In this document: piece by piece, positions 1 through 7,158 of the stretch | Position numbering within the stretch: position 1 is the stretch's first letter | How the letters are laid out: every line of letters starts with the position of its first letter | Assembly (NCBI GenBank): GCA_047606825.1 | Contig: JASGDY010000130.1 | Coordinates: 1 to 22,155 of the forward strand | DNA length: 22,155 nucleotides | Direction of reading: 5' to 3' | Source of the DNA: Rhizosphaericola sp047606825 | GTDB lineage: Bacteria > Bacteroidota > Bacteroidia > Chitinophagales > Chitinophagaceae | Made by a program: the position numbers and the translations under genes | Notes under the pieces: model-generated | Told to the model about the DNA's origin: nothing | The model's input: the letters and a program-made list of their open reading frames with translations, nothing else | Database searches by the model: none

Positions 1-113
1 GGATGAGGCGCAAGACCAAGTGCTATACTAAAAGCCGAAAAATGTTGGAATATTCCATCCTTCTGTTGATGCTGAAAAGAAACGGACAGCTTGATCTTAT
101 TGTCATTCTATAG
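1..113 (+). pseudogene. 3' end of a probable IS1-family transposase (partial at window edge)
   Basis: The frame starting at base 3 is open from the window edge and stops with TAG at 111-113. Its roughly 36 residues begin RRKTKCYTKSRKML and end in a hydrophobic/basic tail. The R(K/R)T-x-C-(Y/F)-(S/T)-KS-x-x-M pattern is what I know from the extreme C-terminus of IS1-family (InsB-like) transposases. Only the tail is visible, so it cannot be said whether the element is intact to the left. The call rests on this short motif alone. An alternative is an unrelated short ORF. Confidence 0.5.
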
Positions 114-128
114 TTACTAATATCAAAA

Positions 129-208
129 ATATTTCACACAATGACACGACGAAAAACGGAGACACAACGTTGTTGACTTTGTAAACTTTGTTTCGTTGTG
201 TGAAATAT
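129..208. repeat. 13-bp perfect inverted repeat around a 54-nt centre
   Basis: ATATTTCACACAA at 129-141 is the exact reverse complement of TTGTGTGAAATAT at 196-208. The intervening DNA carries a smaller palindrome, ACAACGTTGT (165-174). It lies just after the transposase tail, so it may be related to the right end of that element, or it may be a terminator-like structure. No T-run follows. The rest of 114-321 shows no gene and no exact TAnnTTTG box. Confidence 0.55.
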
Positions 209-321
209 CATTTTTGCTCTAAAGAGAAATATTTGTAATATAATTCCAACCTTTTTAAGCTTTCCCATTCTTATCTGTAACCTAAAGATTCATAATTACG
301 TACAATTAAAAAAAAGTGGCA

Positions 322-3126
322 ATGAGAAGATTGTTTTTTTCATGCATAGGAATATTGTCTGCAACGATAGGTTGGGGACAGACCGGTCAATTACAAGGAA
401 AAGTATTTGGCAATGAAAAGAAGCCATTGACACTGGCGACGGTTTCCGTTTTTGTGGCACAGGATACGACGTTGATAACCTATCGCATGAGCAATGACGA
501 TGGAGCGTTTAAAATACCCAATCTCCCTTTGAATAAGGATTTGCGTGTATTGGTGACTTATGCAGGTTATGACGCGTTTAGACGGGATTTTACGTTGACG
601 GACACAAGTCCTTCGTTTCATATCGACTCTGTATTGCTGTTGCCGACGACCAAGGATTTGGATGAAGTGATAGTGGTTGCGGAGCGTCCTCCCGTCATGA
701 TGAAAAATGATACGATAGAGTTCAACGCCAATGCTTTCAAGACTTTGCCCAATGCGTTGGTGGAAGATTTGTTGCGTAAACTGCCCGGCGTGCGTGTCGA
801 TGCGGACGGCAATATCACTGTCAATGGCAAGCCTGTCAATAAAATATTGGTCGATGGTAAATCATTTTTTGGGGACGACCCCAAGATGGCGACGCGTAAC
901 CTGCCCGCCAACGCAATTGAGAAAGTGCAGGTCGTGGACGACAAGGAGCAGGCGATACTGAATGGCGACGACAACACGAGCAATGTCGGCAAGGTCGTCA
1001 ATATTACCTTGAAAAAAGGGTTTAAAAAAGGTGCGTTTGGTAAGCTATATGCTGGTGGTGGAACCAAAGAACGCTATGAGATGGGCGGTATTGTCAACGC
1101 CTTTCGTGATACGTTGCAAGTCAGTGTTTTGGGTTATTCCAACAGTCTGAACAAACCGGGATTTAGTTATGGAGAACTGATGAACGCCGGTGGCTTGCAG
1201 CGCAGCAATGCCAATAGGAACAGTAATTCTGCTTCGATGTCCATCGGTTCTAACGGAAGTAATATCAACATCAACGGTATTAGTTTTGGTGGTTCGCCCG
1301 GAGGAGGATTGACCACAAGCAATGGTGTGGGATTCAACCTTAACCATACTCCAGACAAGAAAAAATCTTTTTACCTGCAATATTATTTTGGGAAAGTGCG
1401 CACAACCAATCAATCCCAAATCCTGAAAGAAATCTATAATAAAGACACGACGATTGCGACCAATAGTCTGATGAATGGCATCACCAAAAATTATGGACAT
1501 AATGTGGGATTTGGGTTTAAACTGAATCCTGATACGGTAACGACTGTCAACTTCAATGCCAGCTATACCGTTGGTTTGCAGCGCGACAATTCCATGACGT
1601 ATATCACCAGCAACAACAATCTGTTGGGAAGCCTGAGCGAGGGTAGTATCAACCAGCACAACCGTCTGAACAACTATAATTATAGCCACAATTTTTATTG
1701 GATTAAAACAAGTCGGAAAAACAAAAACCGTTCCCTTACGTTGACCAATCAGCTTAATATAGGAAAGGGCGCAAACAACTATTTAACTAATTCTGAACTG
1801 AACTATTATTATCCGACGACTTACGATTCTGTGCAGAACCAGTTGCGCAATGTCCAACTGCCGCAGACAAGTGCAACCGTGACCATGACGTATCGCGAGC
1901 CACTTTCCAAATATTTCGCATTGAGGTTTACCAATCGTTATCGCTTGGAATATGTGAGCAACCATACCAATACCTATGCTTTGGGAGAGGACGAGAATTA
2001 TAATGTTTTCAATAGCTTGCTGAGTGGTGCTTTTAAACGGACAAAAAATGATGTTGGCTTATCTCAGGGTTTGAAATATCAATATAAGAAATTTTCGATA
2101 GTACCGTCTATTGGAGAGTATCTTTTGTTTTCGGATATCAATTTATTGTCACAAAGTATTCGCTTTCATCAAAGTTTGAGAAAACTGGTTCCTACATTGG
2201 ATATTGCCTATTCCAATTTTAGTATTTCTTATCAGAAATCCTACAATGCACCAGACTACACATATCTGATGTCCGTTCCCGACAATTCCAATCCTTATTA
2301 TATTGTCAACGGTAATCCTTACTTGCAGCCTAATAAACAAAATAGCTTTAATGTCAACTATAACTATAATGACCAGAAGCGTAATTTCAATGTATGGCTG
2401 TATTCATCTTTAAGTTTGATTGACAACGATGTCGTACAAAGTGTACAGATTGACAATCAAGGCATACAGACGACGACACCTGTCAATGCGGATGGTACGC
2501 GCACGATGTATTTCAACTTTAATATTGATAAAGACGTTCGTTTGACGGACAAAAACAAACTGACATTGTCCCTTGGCGGTTATTATAATATCCGTAGAGG
2601 CATGATGATTTACAATGCGGATTCCAGTTGGCAGAGTAGGTTTGATATCAACCATTGGATGGGTGTACATCTCAATATGAACGATGTCTTTGAATGGGAC
2701 AATTCTTATAGTCCTGGATTTAATTATACAAGGTATTCGAGTAGCCAGTTTACTAAGCTGAATGTCAATATGCAGTATTTGACTTCCGGTATCGTCGTGC
2801 GCTACCCCAAACATTTCGTTTTTGAAACCAACCTCAACTATACGTACAACAGCGGTATCAGTACCGGACAGAAAAGTTTTTCTCGTTGGGACGCTGCCAT
2901 CAACTATACATTCCTGAAAGACGATAAAGGTGTTTTGAAACTTTCGGCTTATGATATGCTCAACCAGAATATACGTTATGCCAGTGCCTATGCTTCGCAG
3001 AACACGTTCAACATTACAAGACCGCTGATGTTACCCAGATACCTGTTGTTGACGTTTACCTACAACATCCGACAGGTTGGCGGGAAGAAACAAAAGGTCG
3101 GCGGGCAGAGTTTGTTTAATATGTAG
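322..3126 (+). CDS. Outer-membrane beta-barrel protein, TonB-receptor-like, with carboxypeptidase-regulatory-like N-domain
   Basis: This is a 934-residue secreted protein. A signal peptide covers residues 1-20 (basic MRR, hydrophobic core, cleavage near WGQ). Residues about 21-105 form a carboxypeptidase-regulatory-like beta-sandwich (starting LQGKVFG), and about 112-235 a plug-like segment containing LPGVRVDADGNITVNGKPV and VDGKSFFGDDP. The remainder is rich in alternating aromatic/Asn/Tyr strands typical of the OMP_b-brl (PF14905-like) barrel. By family it should sit in the outer membrane, but the substrate is unknown. No SusD-like partner follows, so this is not a classic SusCD pair. An in-frame GTG lies 6 bp upstream (316). 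ATG 322 is preferred because it directly opens the signal peptide. Confidence 0.88.
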   Translation: MRRLFFSCIGILSATIGWGQTGQLQGKVFGNEKKPLTLATVSVFVAQDTTLITYRMSNDDGAFKIPNLPLNKDLRVLVTYAGYDAFRRDFTLTDTSPSFHIDSVLLLPTTKDLDEVIVVAERPPVMMKNDTIEFNANAFKTLPNALVEDLLRKLPGVRVDADGNITVNGKPVNKILVDGKSFFGDDPKMATRNLPANAIEKVQVVDDKEQAILNGDDNTSNVGKVVNITLKKGFKKGAFGKLYAGGGTKERYEMGGIVNAFRDTLQVSVLGYSNSLNKPGFSYGELMNAGGLQRSNANRNSNSASMSIGSNGSNININGISFGGSPGGGLTTSNGVGFNLNHTPDKKKSFYLQYYFGKVRTTNQSQILKEIYNKDTTIATNSLMNGITKNYGHNVGFGFKLNPDTVTTVNFNASYTVGLQRDNSMTYITSNNNLLGSLSEGSINQHNRLNNYNYSHNFYWIKTSRKNKNRSLTLTNQLNIGKGANNYLTNSELNYYYPTTYDSVQNQLRNVQLPQTSATVTMTYREPLSKYFALRFTNRYRLEYVSNHTNTYALGEDENYNVFNSLLSGAFKRTKNDVGLSQGLKYQYKKFSIVPSIGEYLLFSDINLLSQSIRFHQSLRKLVPTLDIAYSNFSISYQKSYNAPDYTYLMSVPDNSNPYYIVNGNPYLQPNKQNSFNVNYNYNDQKRNFNVWLYSSLSLIDNDVVQSVQIDNQGIQTTTPVNADGTRTMYFNFNIDKDVRLTDKNKLTLSLGGYYNIRRGMMIYNADSSWQSRFDINHWMGVHLNMNDVFEWDNSYSPGFNYTRYSSSQFTKLNVNMQYLTSGIVVRYPKHFVFETNLNYTYNSGISTGQKSFSRWDAAINYTFLKDDKGVLKLSAYDMLNQNIRYASAYASQNTFNITRPLMLPRYLLLTFTYNIRQVGGKKQKVGGQSLFNM

Positions 3127-3220
3127 GGGCAATTAAGTAGTCAGCGGGCAGTGGACCGTGGCCGGATTGTATATTCATACTTGAATCTATTATTGTATAC
3201 CTAAAAAAGGTTAAATCAAT

Positions 3221-4243
3221 TCAATTGATAAGAATGTCCAACCCGTCACTTGGTGCTGTCAACGGATGCTGTTCCATATAACTTACATGACGCGAGCGGA
3301 CATTTTCTGCTTTATACATCGTGATGAATGCCTGGCCCAAAGTTTCCGTAGAAACATCGTCAATATGAAAACTATTGTTGTCGAGCCAGGCCGATGCGGT
3401 GCTTTCTTTTTTCAGTAAGACAGGGATATGGCACTGTGCCGATTCCAGTACAAAGGCATTGTCCCCGTCTTCATCCGACAGATGTATCGTACAGTAGGCA
3501 CCGGCAACGATAGGGGAGCGTTCTTTCTCGTCTGGCTGGTTGATGAGACGCACGTCTTCGCGGTATTTGTAGTTGGCGATTTTGTCCTGCAACTGCTGGA
3601 CATGGTCCGTCAGGAAGAGAATCTTCATGCCGCTTTTCTGCCATTTCTTGAAAATGGAAAACCCTTTTAAAACAGCGACACTATCCTCGACGGATTGACC
3701 GATACTATTGGCTAAAAAATAATCCTCTCCATCCGAATATTTTTCTTTCACTTCCAGAGCCACATCCCAGTCCAAAGGTTGGAACAAAGACGAAATGTTG
3801 GAATTATACACGACAACGGGTTTGTTCGGAAAGATGTCAGTGATTTTTTCTTTTATTTTACTGTCATAAGTGATAAAGGAAAACGGATGTTTTTGGATAA
3901 ATGTTTTTTCTTCTTCCTTTAAGGAAAAATGCTGGCGGGAAACGATGGAATATTGCGGTAGGTTGCTTTCTATTTTTACAAAAAAATCAGGTAGTACGAT
4001 TTTTTCTATTTGCCATTTATTCAATAACGGTGCATATCTCAGCGTGTTGTCGAGCCAGGTGCGCAGCTTGCTTTGTTGTCTTGTGGATATGACGACGATA
4101 AGGTTTTTTTTGTCCGTATGTTGCTTGGCGTTGTCCGAAAAAGACACGACCTCAAAGCCCTGTTGTTGCAGCGTTTCCAATATGCTGCCGGCATAGTTCG
4201 ACTGTTTTCCGTATTCCGCTCGCGTTAACCATAAAAGTCTCAT
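3221..4243 (-). CDS. Glycosyltransferase-like protein (GT-B / family 4-like)
   Basis: This 340-residue cytosolic-looking protein has no signal peptide. The N-terminus (MRLLWLTRAEYGKQSNYAGS, then GFEVV) resembles the first Rossmann half of GT-B enzymes that work on sugar nucleotides. Near residues 265-285, AFVLESAQCHIPVLLKK resembles the donor-binding E-x-x-x-x-x-x-P-V segment of GT4 enzymes (Glu267, Pro274). Strands such as MKILFLTD mark the start of the C-terminal domain. The match is by pattern only, and the sugar and acceptor cannot be told. The gene stands alone, divergent from the DUF1573 pair. ATG 4243 lies 4 nt after a perfect -7 box, suggesting a leaderless mRNA. Confidence 0.6.
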   Translation of the reverse strand: MRLLWLTRAEYGKQSNYAGSILETLQQQGFEVVSFSDNAKQHTDKKNLIVVISTRQQSKLRTWLDNTLRYAPLLNKWQIEKIVLPDFFVKIESNLPQYSIVSRQHFSLKEEEKTFIQKHPFSFITYDSKIKEKITDIFPNKPVVVYNSNISSLFQPLDWDVALEVKEKYSDGEDYFLANSIGQSVEDSVAVLKGFSIFKKWQKSGMKILFLTDHVQQLQDKIANYKYREDVRLINQPDEKERSPIVAGAYCTIHLSDEDGDNAFVLESAQCHIPVLLKKESTASAWLDNNSFHIDDVSTETLGQAFITMYKAENVRSRHVSYMEQHPLTAPSDGLDILIN

Positions 4244-4247
4244 GCCG

Positions 4248-4255
4248 CAAAGTTA
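4248..4255 (-). promoter_or_regulatory. Promoter -7 box for the glycosyltransferase-like gene
   Basis: On the minus strand this reads TAACTTTG, an exact TAnnTTTG, followed by CGGC and then the ATG at 4243. A weak TTGG lies about 17 nt upstream. The 4-nt gap puts the expected transcription start at or next to the start codon. Confidence 0.5.
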
Positions 4256-4292
4256 TTGGAATTGCCATAATCCAAGATGCCTGTTTTTGTTG

Positions 4293-4300
4293 TAGATTTG
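4293..4300 (+). promoter_or_regulatory. Promoter -7 box for the first DUF1573 gene
   Basis: TAGATTTG matches TAnnTTTG exactly and ends 17 nt before the ATG at 4318. No clear TTTG is seen at the -33 position. It faces away from the glycosyltransferase promoter in the same 74-bp gap. Confidence 0.45.
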
Positions 4301-4317
4301 TTCTAAACATTCGAAGC

Positions 4318-4848
4318 ATGAAGATTCTAATAATAGCCATTTTCGGTATAGGAGGTTTGTCTGCGGGGTCGACGATTGCGCAGGATTCCACCGTGGCAAT
4401 GCCCAAAGACGCTTCCAGATACGTGGAAATAGACGATGACGACCATGATTTTGGCAATATCCTGTTTAAAAAACCGGTGGATTATACCGTGCATATCCAA
4501 AATATCAGTGTCGACACGCTGCGGTTGACCAATGTGACGGTGAGCTGTGGCTGTACGATTCCCGAATGGAAACACGGACCTTATGCGCCGCGTGACACCT
4601 TTTCCGTCAAGGTCAATTTCAACGGTTATGCTGACGGTAAGTTTGCCCGTTCGTTGACATTGCTGTTCAACGACAAGCGCAACAACAATATCGTCAAGGT
4701 GTTGCGTTTCCATGGTGTAGGTTACGAAAAACTGCCCGTGGCGGTTGACAATGACGAGAACGACGACGATGACGGAGACGTGGAATCGACGGCGATGCTG
4801 CATTCCAAAATAAAACATAAAATGACTGCCCGGCTGGCGGTTCGGTAG
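4318..4848 (+). CDS. DUF1573 domain secreted protein, acidic C-terminus
   Basis: This is a 176-residue protein with an N-terminal signal peptide (MKILIIAIFGIGGLSAGS, cleavage near IAQ). The DUF1573 signature is clear: HDFGNI near residue 42, an Ig-like beta-sandwich, and SCGCTIPEW near residue 77. DUF1573 proteins are common exported or lipoprotein-like proteins of Bacteroidota, and their molecular role is not established. After the domain there is a very acidic run (DNDENDDDDGD) and then a basic end, which the neighbouring paralogue lacks. It is followed 36 bp later by a second DUF1573 gene on the same strand, so the two look like a local duplication. Confidence 0.85.
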   Translation: MKILIIAIFGIGGLSAGSTIAQDSTVAMPKDASRYVEIDDDDHDFGNILFKKPVDYTVHIQNISVDTLRLTNVTVSCGCTIPEWKHGPYAPRDTFSVKVNFNGYADGKFARSLTLLFNDKRNNNIVKVLRFHGVGYEKLPVAVDNDENDDDDGDVESTAMLHSKIKHKMTARLAVR

Positions 4849-4856
4849 TATATTTG
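4849..4856 (+). promoter_or_regulatory. Promoter -7 box for the second DUF1573 gene
   Basis: TATATTTG is an exact TAnnTTTG and ends 28 nt before the ATG at 4885. It begins directly after the upstream stop codon, so the second paralogue can probably be transcribed by itself. Confidence 0.45.
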
Positions 4857-4884
4857 TCTATTGTTATAGAAAACCTACATAAGC

Positions 4885-5253
4885 ATGAAAAAAGTTACTT
4901 TCTTAATCTGTTTTGTGTTTGCGGGACTGGTTTCCATGGCGCAGGACGGCATTGCAAAATTCAAGGAAACCAAACATGACTTCGGAAAAGTCAAGCTAGA
5001 CCATCCGGCGACCAACAAGTTTGTATTCACCAATACGTCCAACAAGCCGCTCATCATCGAGACCGCAACGGCTTCCTGTGGCTGCACGACACCGGAATAT
5101 CCCAAAAAACCAATCCTGCCCGGCAAGTCCGCCGAGGTCAGTGCCACTTTCAACGCTGCCAACGTCGGCCATTTCGACAAGTCCGTCACGGTAAAGTTTG
5201 CCAATGTCGACCAGCCTGTCATCTTGGTTATCACGGGTGATGTTGTGAAATAG
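4885..5253 (+). CDS. DUF1573 domain secreted protein (short form)
   Basis: This 122-residue protein has a signal peptide at 1-20 (MKKVTFLICFVFAGLVSMAQ). The rest is essentially one DUF1573 domain: KHDFGKVKLDHPA, F-x-NTSNKPLII, then SCGCTTPEYPKKPILPGKS, and a final beta hairpin ending ITGDVVK. The same SCGCT-x-PE(W/Y) core occurs in the gene just upstream. It probably acts in the periplasm or at the outer membrane, but no enzymatic residues are evident. It has its own likely promoter and is closed by a strong terminator at 5284-5318. Confidence 0.88.
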   Translation: MKKVTFLICFVFAGLVSMAQDGIAKFKETKHDFGKVKLDHPATNKFVFTNTSNKPLIIETATASCGCTTPEYPKKPILPGKSAEVSATFNAANVGHFDKSVTVKFANVDQPVILVITGDVVK

Positions 5254-5283
5254 GTTGATGTGATCCAATGTATTTTTAACGCT

Positions 5284-5318
5284 ACTGGCCTTGTCTCAGA
5301 CGAGGCCAGTAATTTTTT
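5284..5318 (+). terminator. Rho-independent terminator of the DUF1573 genes
   Basis: A 12-bp stem (ACTGGCCTTGTC pairing with GACGAGGCCAGT, one T-G pair) closes a TCA loop and is followed by AATTTTTT. Confidence 0.85.
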
Positions 5319-5343
5319 CGGTCGGTGGAGACACCGACCGATA
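5319..5343 (+). repeat. Hairpin repeat copy A (GAGA loop)
   Basis: CGGTCGGTG and CACCGACCG form a perfect 9-bp stem with a GAGA loop. Bases 5321-5343 match 14799-14821 on the opposite strand at all but two loop positions, including ATA beyond the stem, so this is a dispersed element rather than a chance hairpin. Confidence 0.6.
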
Positions 5344-5374
5344 GTGAAATATGCAATTACACAATTTTAGAATA

Positions 5375-5414
5375 GAAAGCCTGATAATCACTGGATTATC
5401 AGGCTTTCTTTTTT
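5375..5414 (+). terminator. Second terminator hairpin, upstream of carA
   Basis: A perfect 15-bp stem (GAAAGCCTGATAATC with its complement) closes an ACTG loop and is followed by TTTTTT. It lies upstream of the likely carA promoter, so it most simply insulates carA from upstream transcription. If carA were transcribed from further left it would act as a leader terminator. Confidence 0.8.
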
Positions 5415-5440
5415 ATATCCAATTATTTGTCCCTTAAAAC

Positions 5441-5472
5441 TTCGGATAATTGGCAATTACGTGATAATTTTG
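5441..5472 (+). promoter_or_regulatory. Probable carA promoter
   Basis: TAATTTTG (5465-5472) is an exact TAnnTTTG. TTCG at 5441-5444, 20 nt upstream, is a near match to the -33 TTTG. The box ends 23 nt before the ATG at 5496. Confidence 0.5.
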
Positions 5473-5495
5473 CGCAATCAAATTTTTTAGCACAG

Positions 5496-6602
5496 ATGTC
5501 CAATCAACAGCAACCTGCCATTCTTTTGTTAGCGGATGGTACGGTTTTTCATGGTAAGTCTTTTGGTAAGAAAGGTATTGCCGGAGGCGAGATTTGTTTC
5601 AATACGGGAATGACAGGTTATCAGGAAGTGTTTACCGACCCCAGTTATTATGGGCAGATGTTGATTATGAACAGTGTGCACGTGGGCAACTATGGCGTGA
5701 AAGCCCAAGATACGGAGAGCGATTCCGTCAAGATCCGCGGTGTCATCTGCCGTAGTCTGGAAGCCAAATATTCCCGCCCGATGGCTGACGGTTCTTTGCA
5801 GGATTATCTGGAAAGCAACAATATCATCGGCATCAGCGGTGTCGACACGCGCGCCTTGGTCATCCATATCCGCCACAAAGGTGCGATGAACTGCGTCATC
5901 TCATCAGAAACGCAGGACATCGAAGAACTGAAAGCATTGCTGAAAAAAGTTCCCGACATGAACGGCCTGGACTTGGCAAAAGAAGTTTCTACACAGGAAG
6001 AATATACTTACGGCGACCCCAACGCGCCGATACGCATTGCGGTGATGGACTACGGTATCAAGCGCAACATTTTGAAATGTATGTCGGACAGGGACGCGTA
6101 CATGAAGGTTTTTCCGGCGAAAACGCCTGTTGAAAAGCTGCATGAATTTAACCCCAACGGCTATTTTATTTCCAACGGCCCCGGCGACCCTGCCGCCATG
6201 GCTTATGCCATAGAAACCGTCAAGGAACTGTTGAAGGAAAAGAAACCTTTGTTCGGTATCTGCCTTGGACACCAGTTGCTGGCGTTGGCCAACGGCATCC
6301 CGACGTTCAAAATGCACAACGGCCACCGTGGCCTCAACCATCCTGTGAAAAACCTGGTAACGGGCAGGAGCGAAATATCGACACAGAACCACGGTTTCGG
6401 TATCGACGCAGATGGTGTGAAAAAAAATCCAAACGTGGAGATTACCCACCTCAACCTCAACGACGACAGCGTGGAAGGCATCCGCTTGAAAGACCGTCCG
6501 GCATTCAGCGTGCAGTACCATCCGGAAGCAACACCCGGACCGCACGACAGCCGTTACCTTTTTGATGATTTCATCAACCTGATCAAGGAATCCATGGATT
6601 AG
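5496..6602 (+). CDS. carA: Carbamoyl-phosphate synthase, small (glutaminase) subunit
   Basis: CarA hydrolyses glutamine and passes ammonia to CarB to make carbamoyl phosphate for pyrimidine and arginine synthesis. The 368-residue protein has the CPSase small-chain N-domain (LLLADGTVFHGKSFG, GEICFNTGMTGYQEV, GVDTRALV) and a class I glutamine amidotransferase C-domain. The nucleophile is Cys256 in FGICLGHQLLA, and His342/Glu344 lie in QYHPEATPGPH. The length agrees with the family (about 360-385). ATG 5496 is chosen because it starts the conserved N-terminus and sits 23 nt after a good -7 box; the open frame continues upstream only to a TTG. carB is not adjacent in this window. Confidence 0.96.
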   Translation: MSNQQQPAILLLADGTVFHGKSFGKKGIAGGEICFNTGMTGYQEVFTDPSYYGQMLIMNSVHVGNYGVKAQDTESDSVKIRGVICRSLEAKYSRPMADGSLQDYLESNNIIGISGVDTRALVIHIRHKGAMNCVISSETQDIEELKALLKKVPDMNGLDLAKEVSTQEEYTYGDPNAPIRIAVMDYGIKRNILKCMSDRDAYMKVFPAKTPVEKLHEFNPNGYFISNGPGDPAAMAYAIETVKELLKEKKPLFGICLGHQLLALANGIPTFKMHNGHRGLNHPVKNLVTGRSEISTQNHGFGIDADGVKKNPNVEITHLNLNDDSVEGIRLKDRPAFSVQYHPEATPGPHDSRYLFDDFINLIKESMD

Positions 6603-6620
6603 GATCTGCAAAAAGATTAT

Positions 6621-6653
6621 AAAAAAGTGATAGCTTCCGCTATCACTTTTTTT
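6621..6653 (+). terminator. carA terminator
   Basis: AAAAAAGTGATAGC pairs with GCTATCACTTTTTT around a TTCC loop: a 14-bp stem with U-tract, 18 bp after the carA stop. The A-run on the left means it could work in both directions. Confidence 0.88.
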
Positions 6654-6701
6654 GTGTCAGGAAACCAGGAAAGGAAGGTAAGTCGGTATTCAAAGTTGTG
6701 T

Positions 6702-6709
6702 TATCTTTG
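6702..6709 (+). promoter_or_regulatory. Promoter -7 box of the toxin-antitoxin locus
   Basis: TATCTTTG matches TAnnTTTG exactly and ends 33 nt before the antitoxin ATG. No TTTG is seen at the -33 position. Confidence 0.4.
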
Positions 6710-6742
6710 TTAAGGATATTTTTTCATCAAAATCTTAATCTT

Positions 6743-6949
6743 ATGGATACGATCACTCCGCAGTTTATAACCGACAACAAAGGAAACAAGTTGTCTGTCC
6801 TCTTGTCTGTAAAAGACTATGAAGCTTTGTTGGACGAATTAGAAGAACTGGAAGATATCCGTGCCTATGACAAGGCTAAAAAGAAAGAACAAACTTTTAT
6901 TCCAGCAGAAGAATTGTACCAGAAAATAGAACGAGGGTACCATGTATGA
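6743..6949 (+). CDS. Type II antitoxin, RelB/Phd-like
   Basis: This small 68-residue acidic protein begins MDTITPQFITDNKGNKLSV, then a D/E-rich helix around LLDELEELEDIRAYDKAK, and ends in a toxin-wrapping-type basic/amphipathic tail. This layout (PQFITD-x-x-G-K-K-LSV at the start, ELEDIR-x-YD in the middle) is that of Bacteroidota antitoxins paired with RelE/ParE-type toxins. The start is ATG 6743; an upstream in-frame extension exists but would be out of family. Its stop overlaps the following toxin start by 8 bp, the usual TA coupling. Since the toxin is broken, this is probably now an orphan antitoxin that may still bind DNA or another toxin. Confidence 0.78.
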   Translation: MDTITPQFITDNKGNKLSVLLSVKDYEALLDELEELEDIRAYDKAKKKEQTFIPAEELYQKIERGYHV

Positions 6950-7158
6950 CATCCGTTATGAAAAGAGGGCTGCCAAAGCGCTTGAGAAAATGCCGCACCA
7001 GTTTTACCTTGCTGTAAAAAATGCTATTGAAGAATTGAAAAACAATCCTCGTCCTGTGGATTGTAAGAACTAATTGGAATGTTTGTATAATTAGGATTGG
7101 TAACTTTAAAATTATATTCAAAAAGAATAGAAACATATATAAATATAAGTATGGATAG
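6942..7158 (+). pseudogene. Broken RelE/ParE-family toxin gene
   Basis: ATG 6942 overlaps the antitoxin stop. The frame reads MYDIRYEKRAAKALEKMP and on to NNPRPVDCKN, the normal N-terminal half of a RelE/ParE-fold toxin, then stops at 7071-7073 after 43 residues. From about 7066 the +1 frame continues RTNWNVCIIRIGNFKIIF, which corresponds to the second-half W-x-(V/I)-R-(I/V)-G-N-(F/Y)-(R/K)-(I/V)-I-(Y/F) strand of the same fold, then runs to TAG at 7156-7158. The K-x-L-x-G linker between the halves is missing. The simplest reading is a small deletion that shifted the frame. The usual C-terminal (R/H)-x-x-x-(V/I)-Y end is also absent. Translation by frameshifting cannot be excluded, but the missing pieces make an active toxin unlikely. 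Confidence 0.72.

Noticed and set aside
316..321. GTG start for the first barrel protein
   Set aside because: It adds only two residues before the ATG that opens a clean signal peptide.
322..3126. SusC/SusD-type nutrient uptake locus
   Set aside because: No SusD-like lipoprotein follows, and the C-terminal half fits the PF14905-type barrel rather than SusC.
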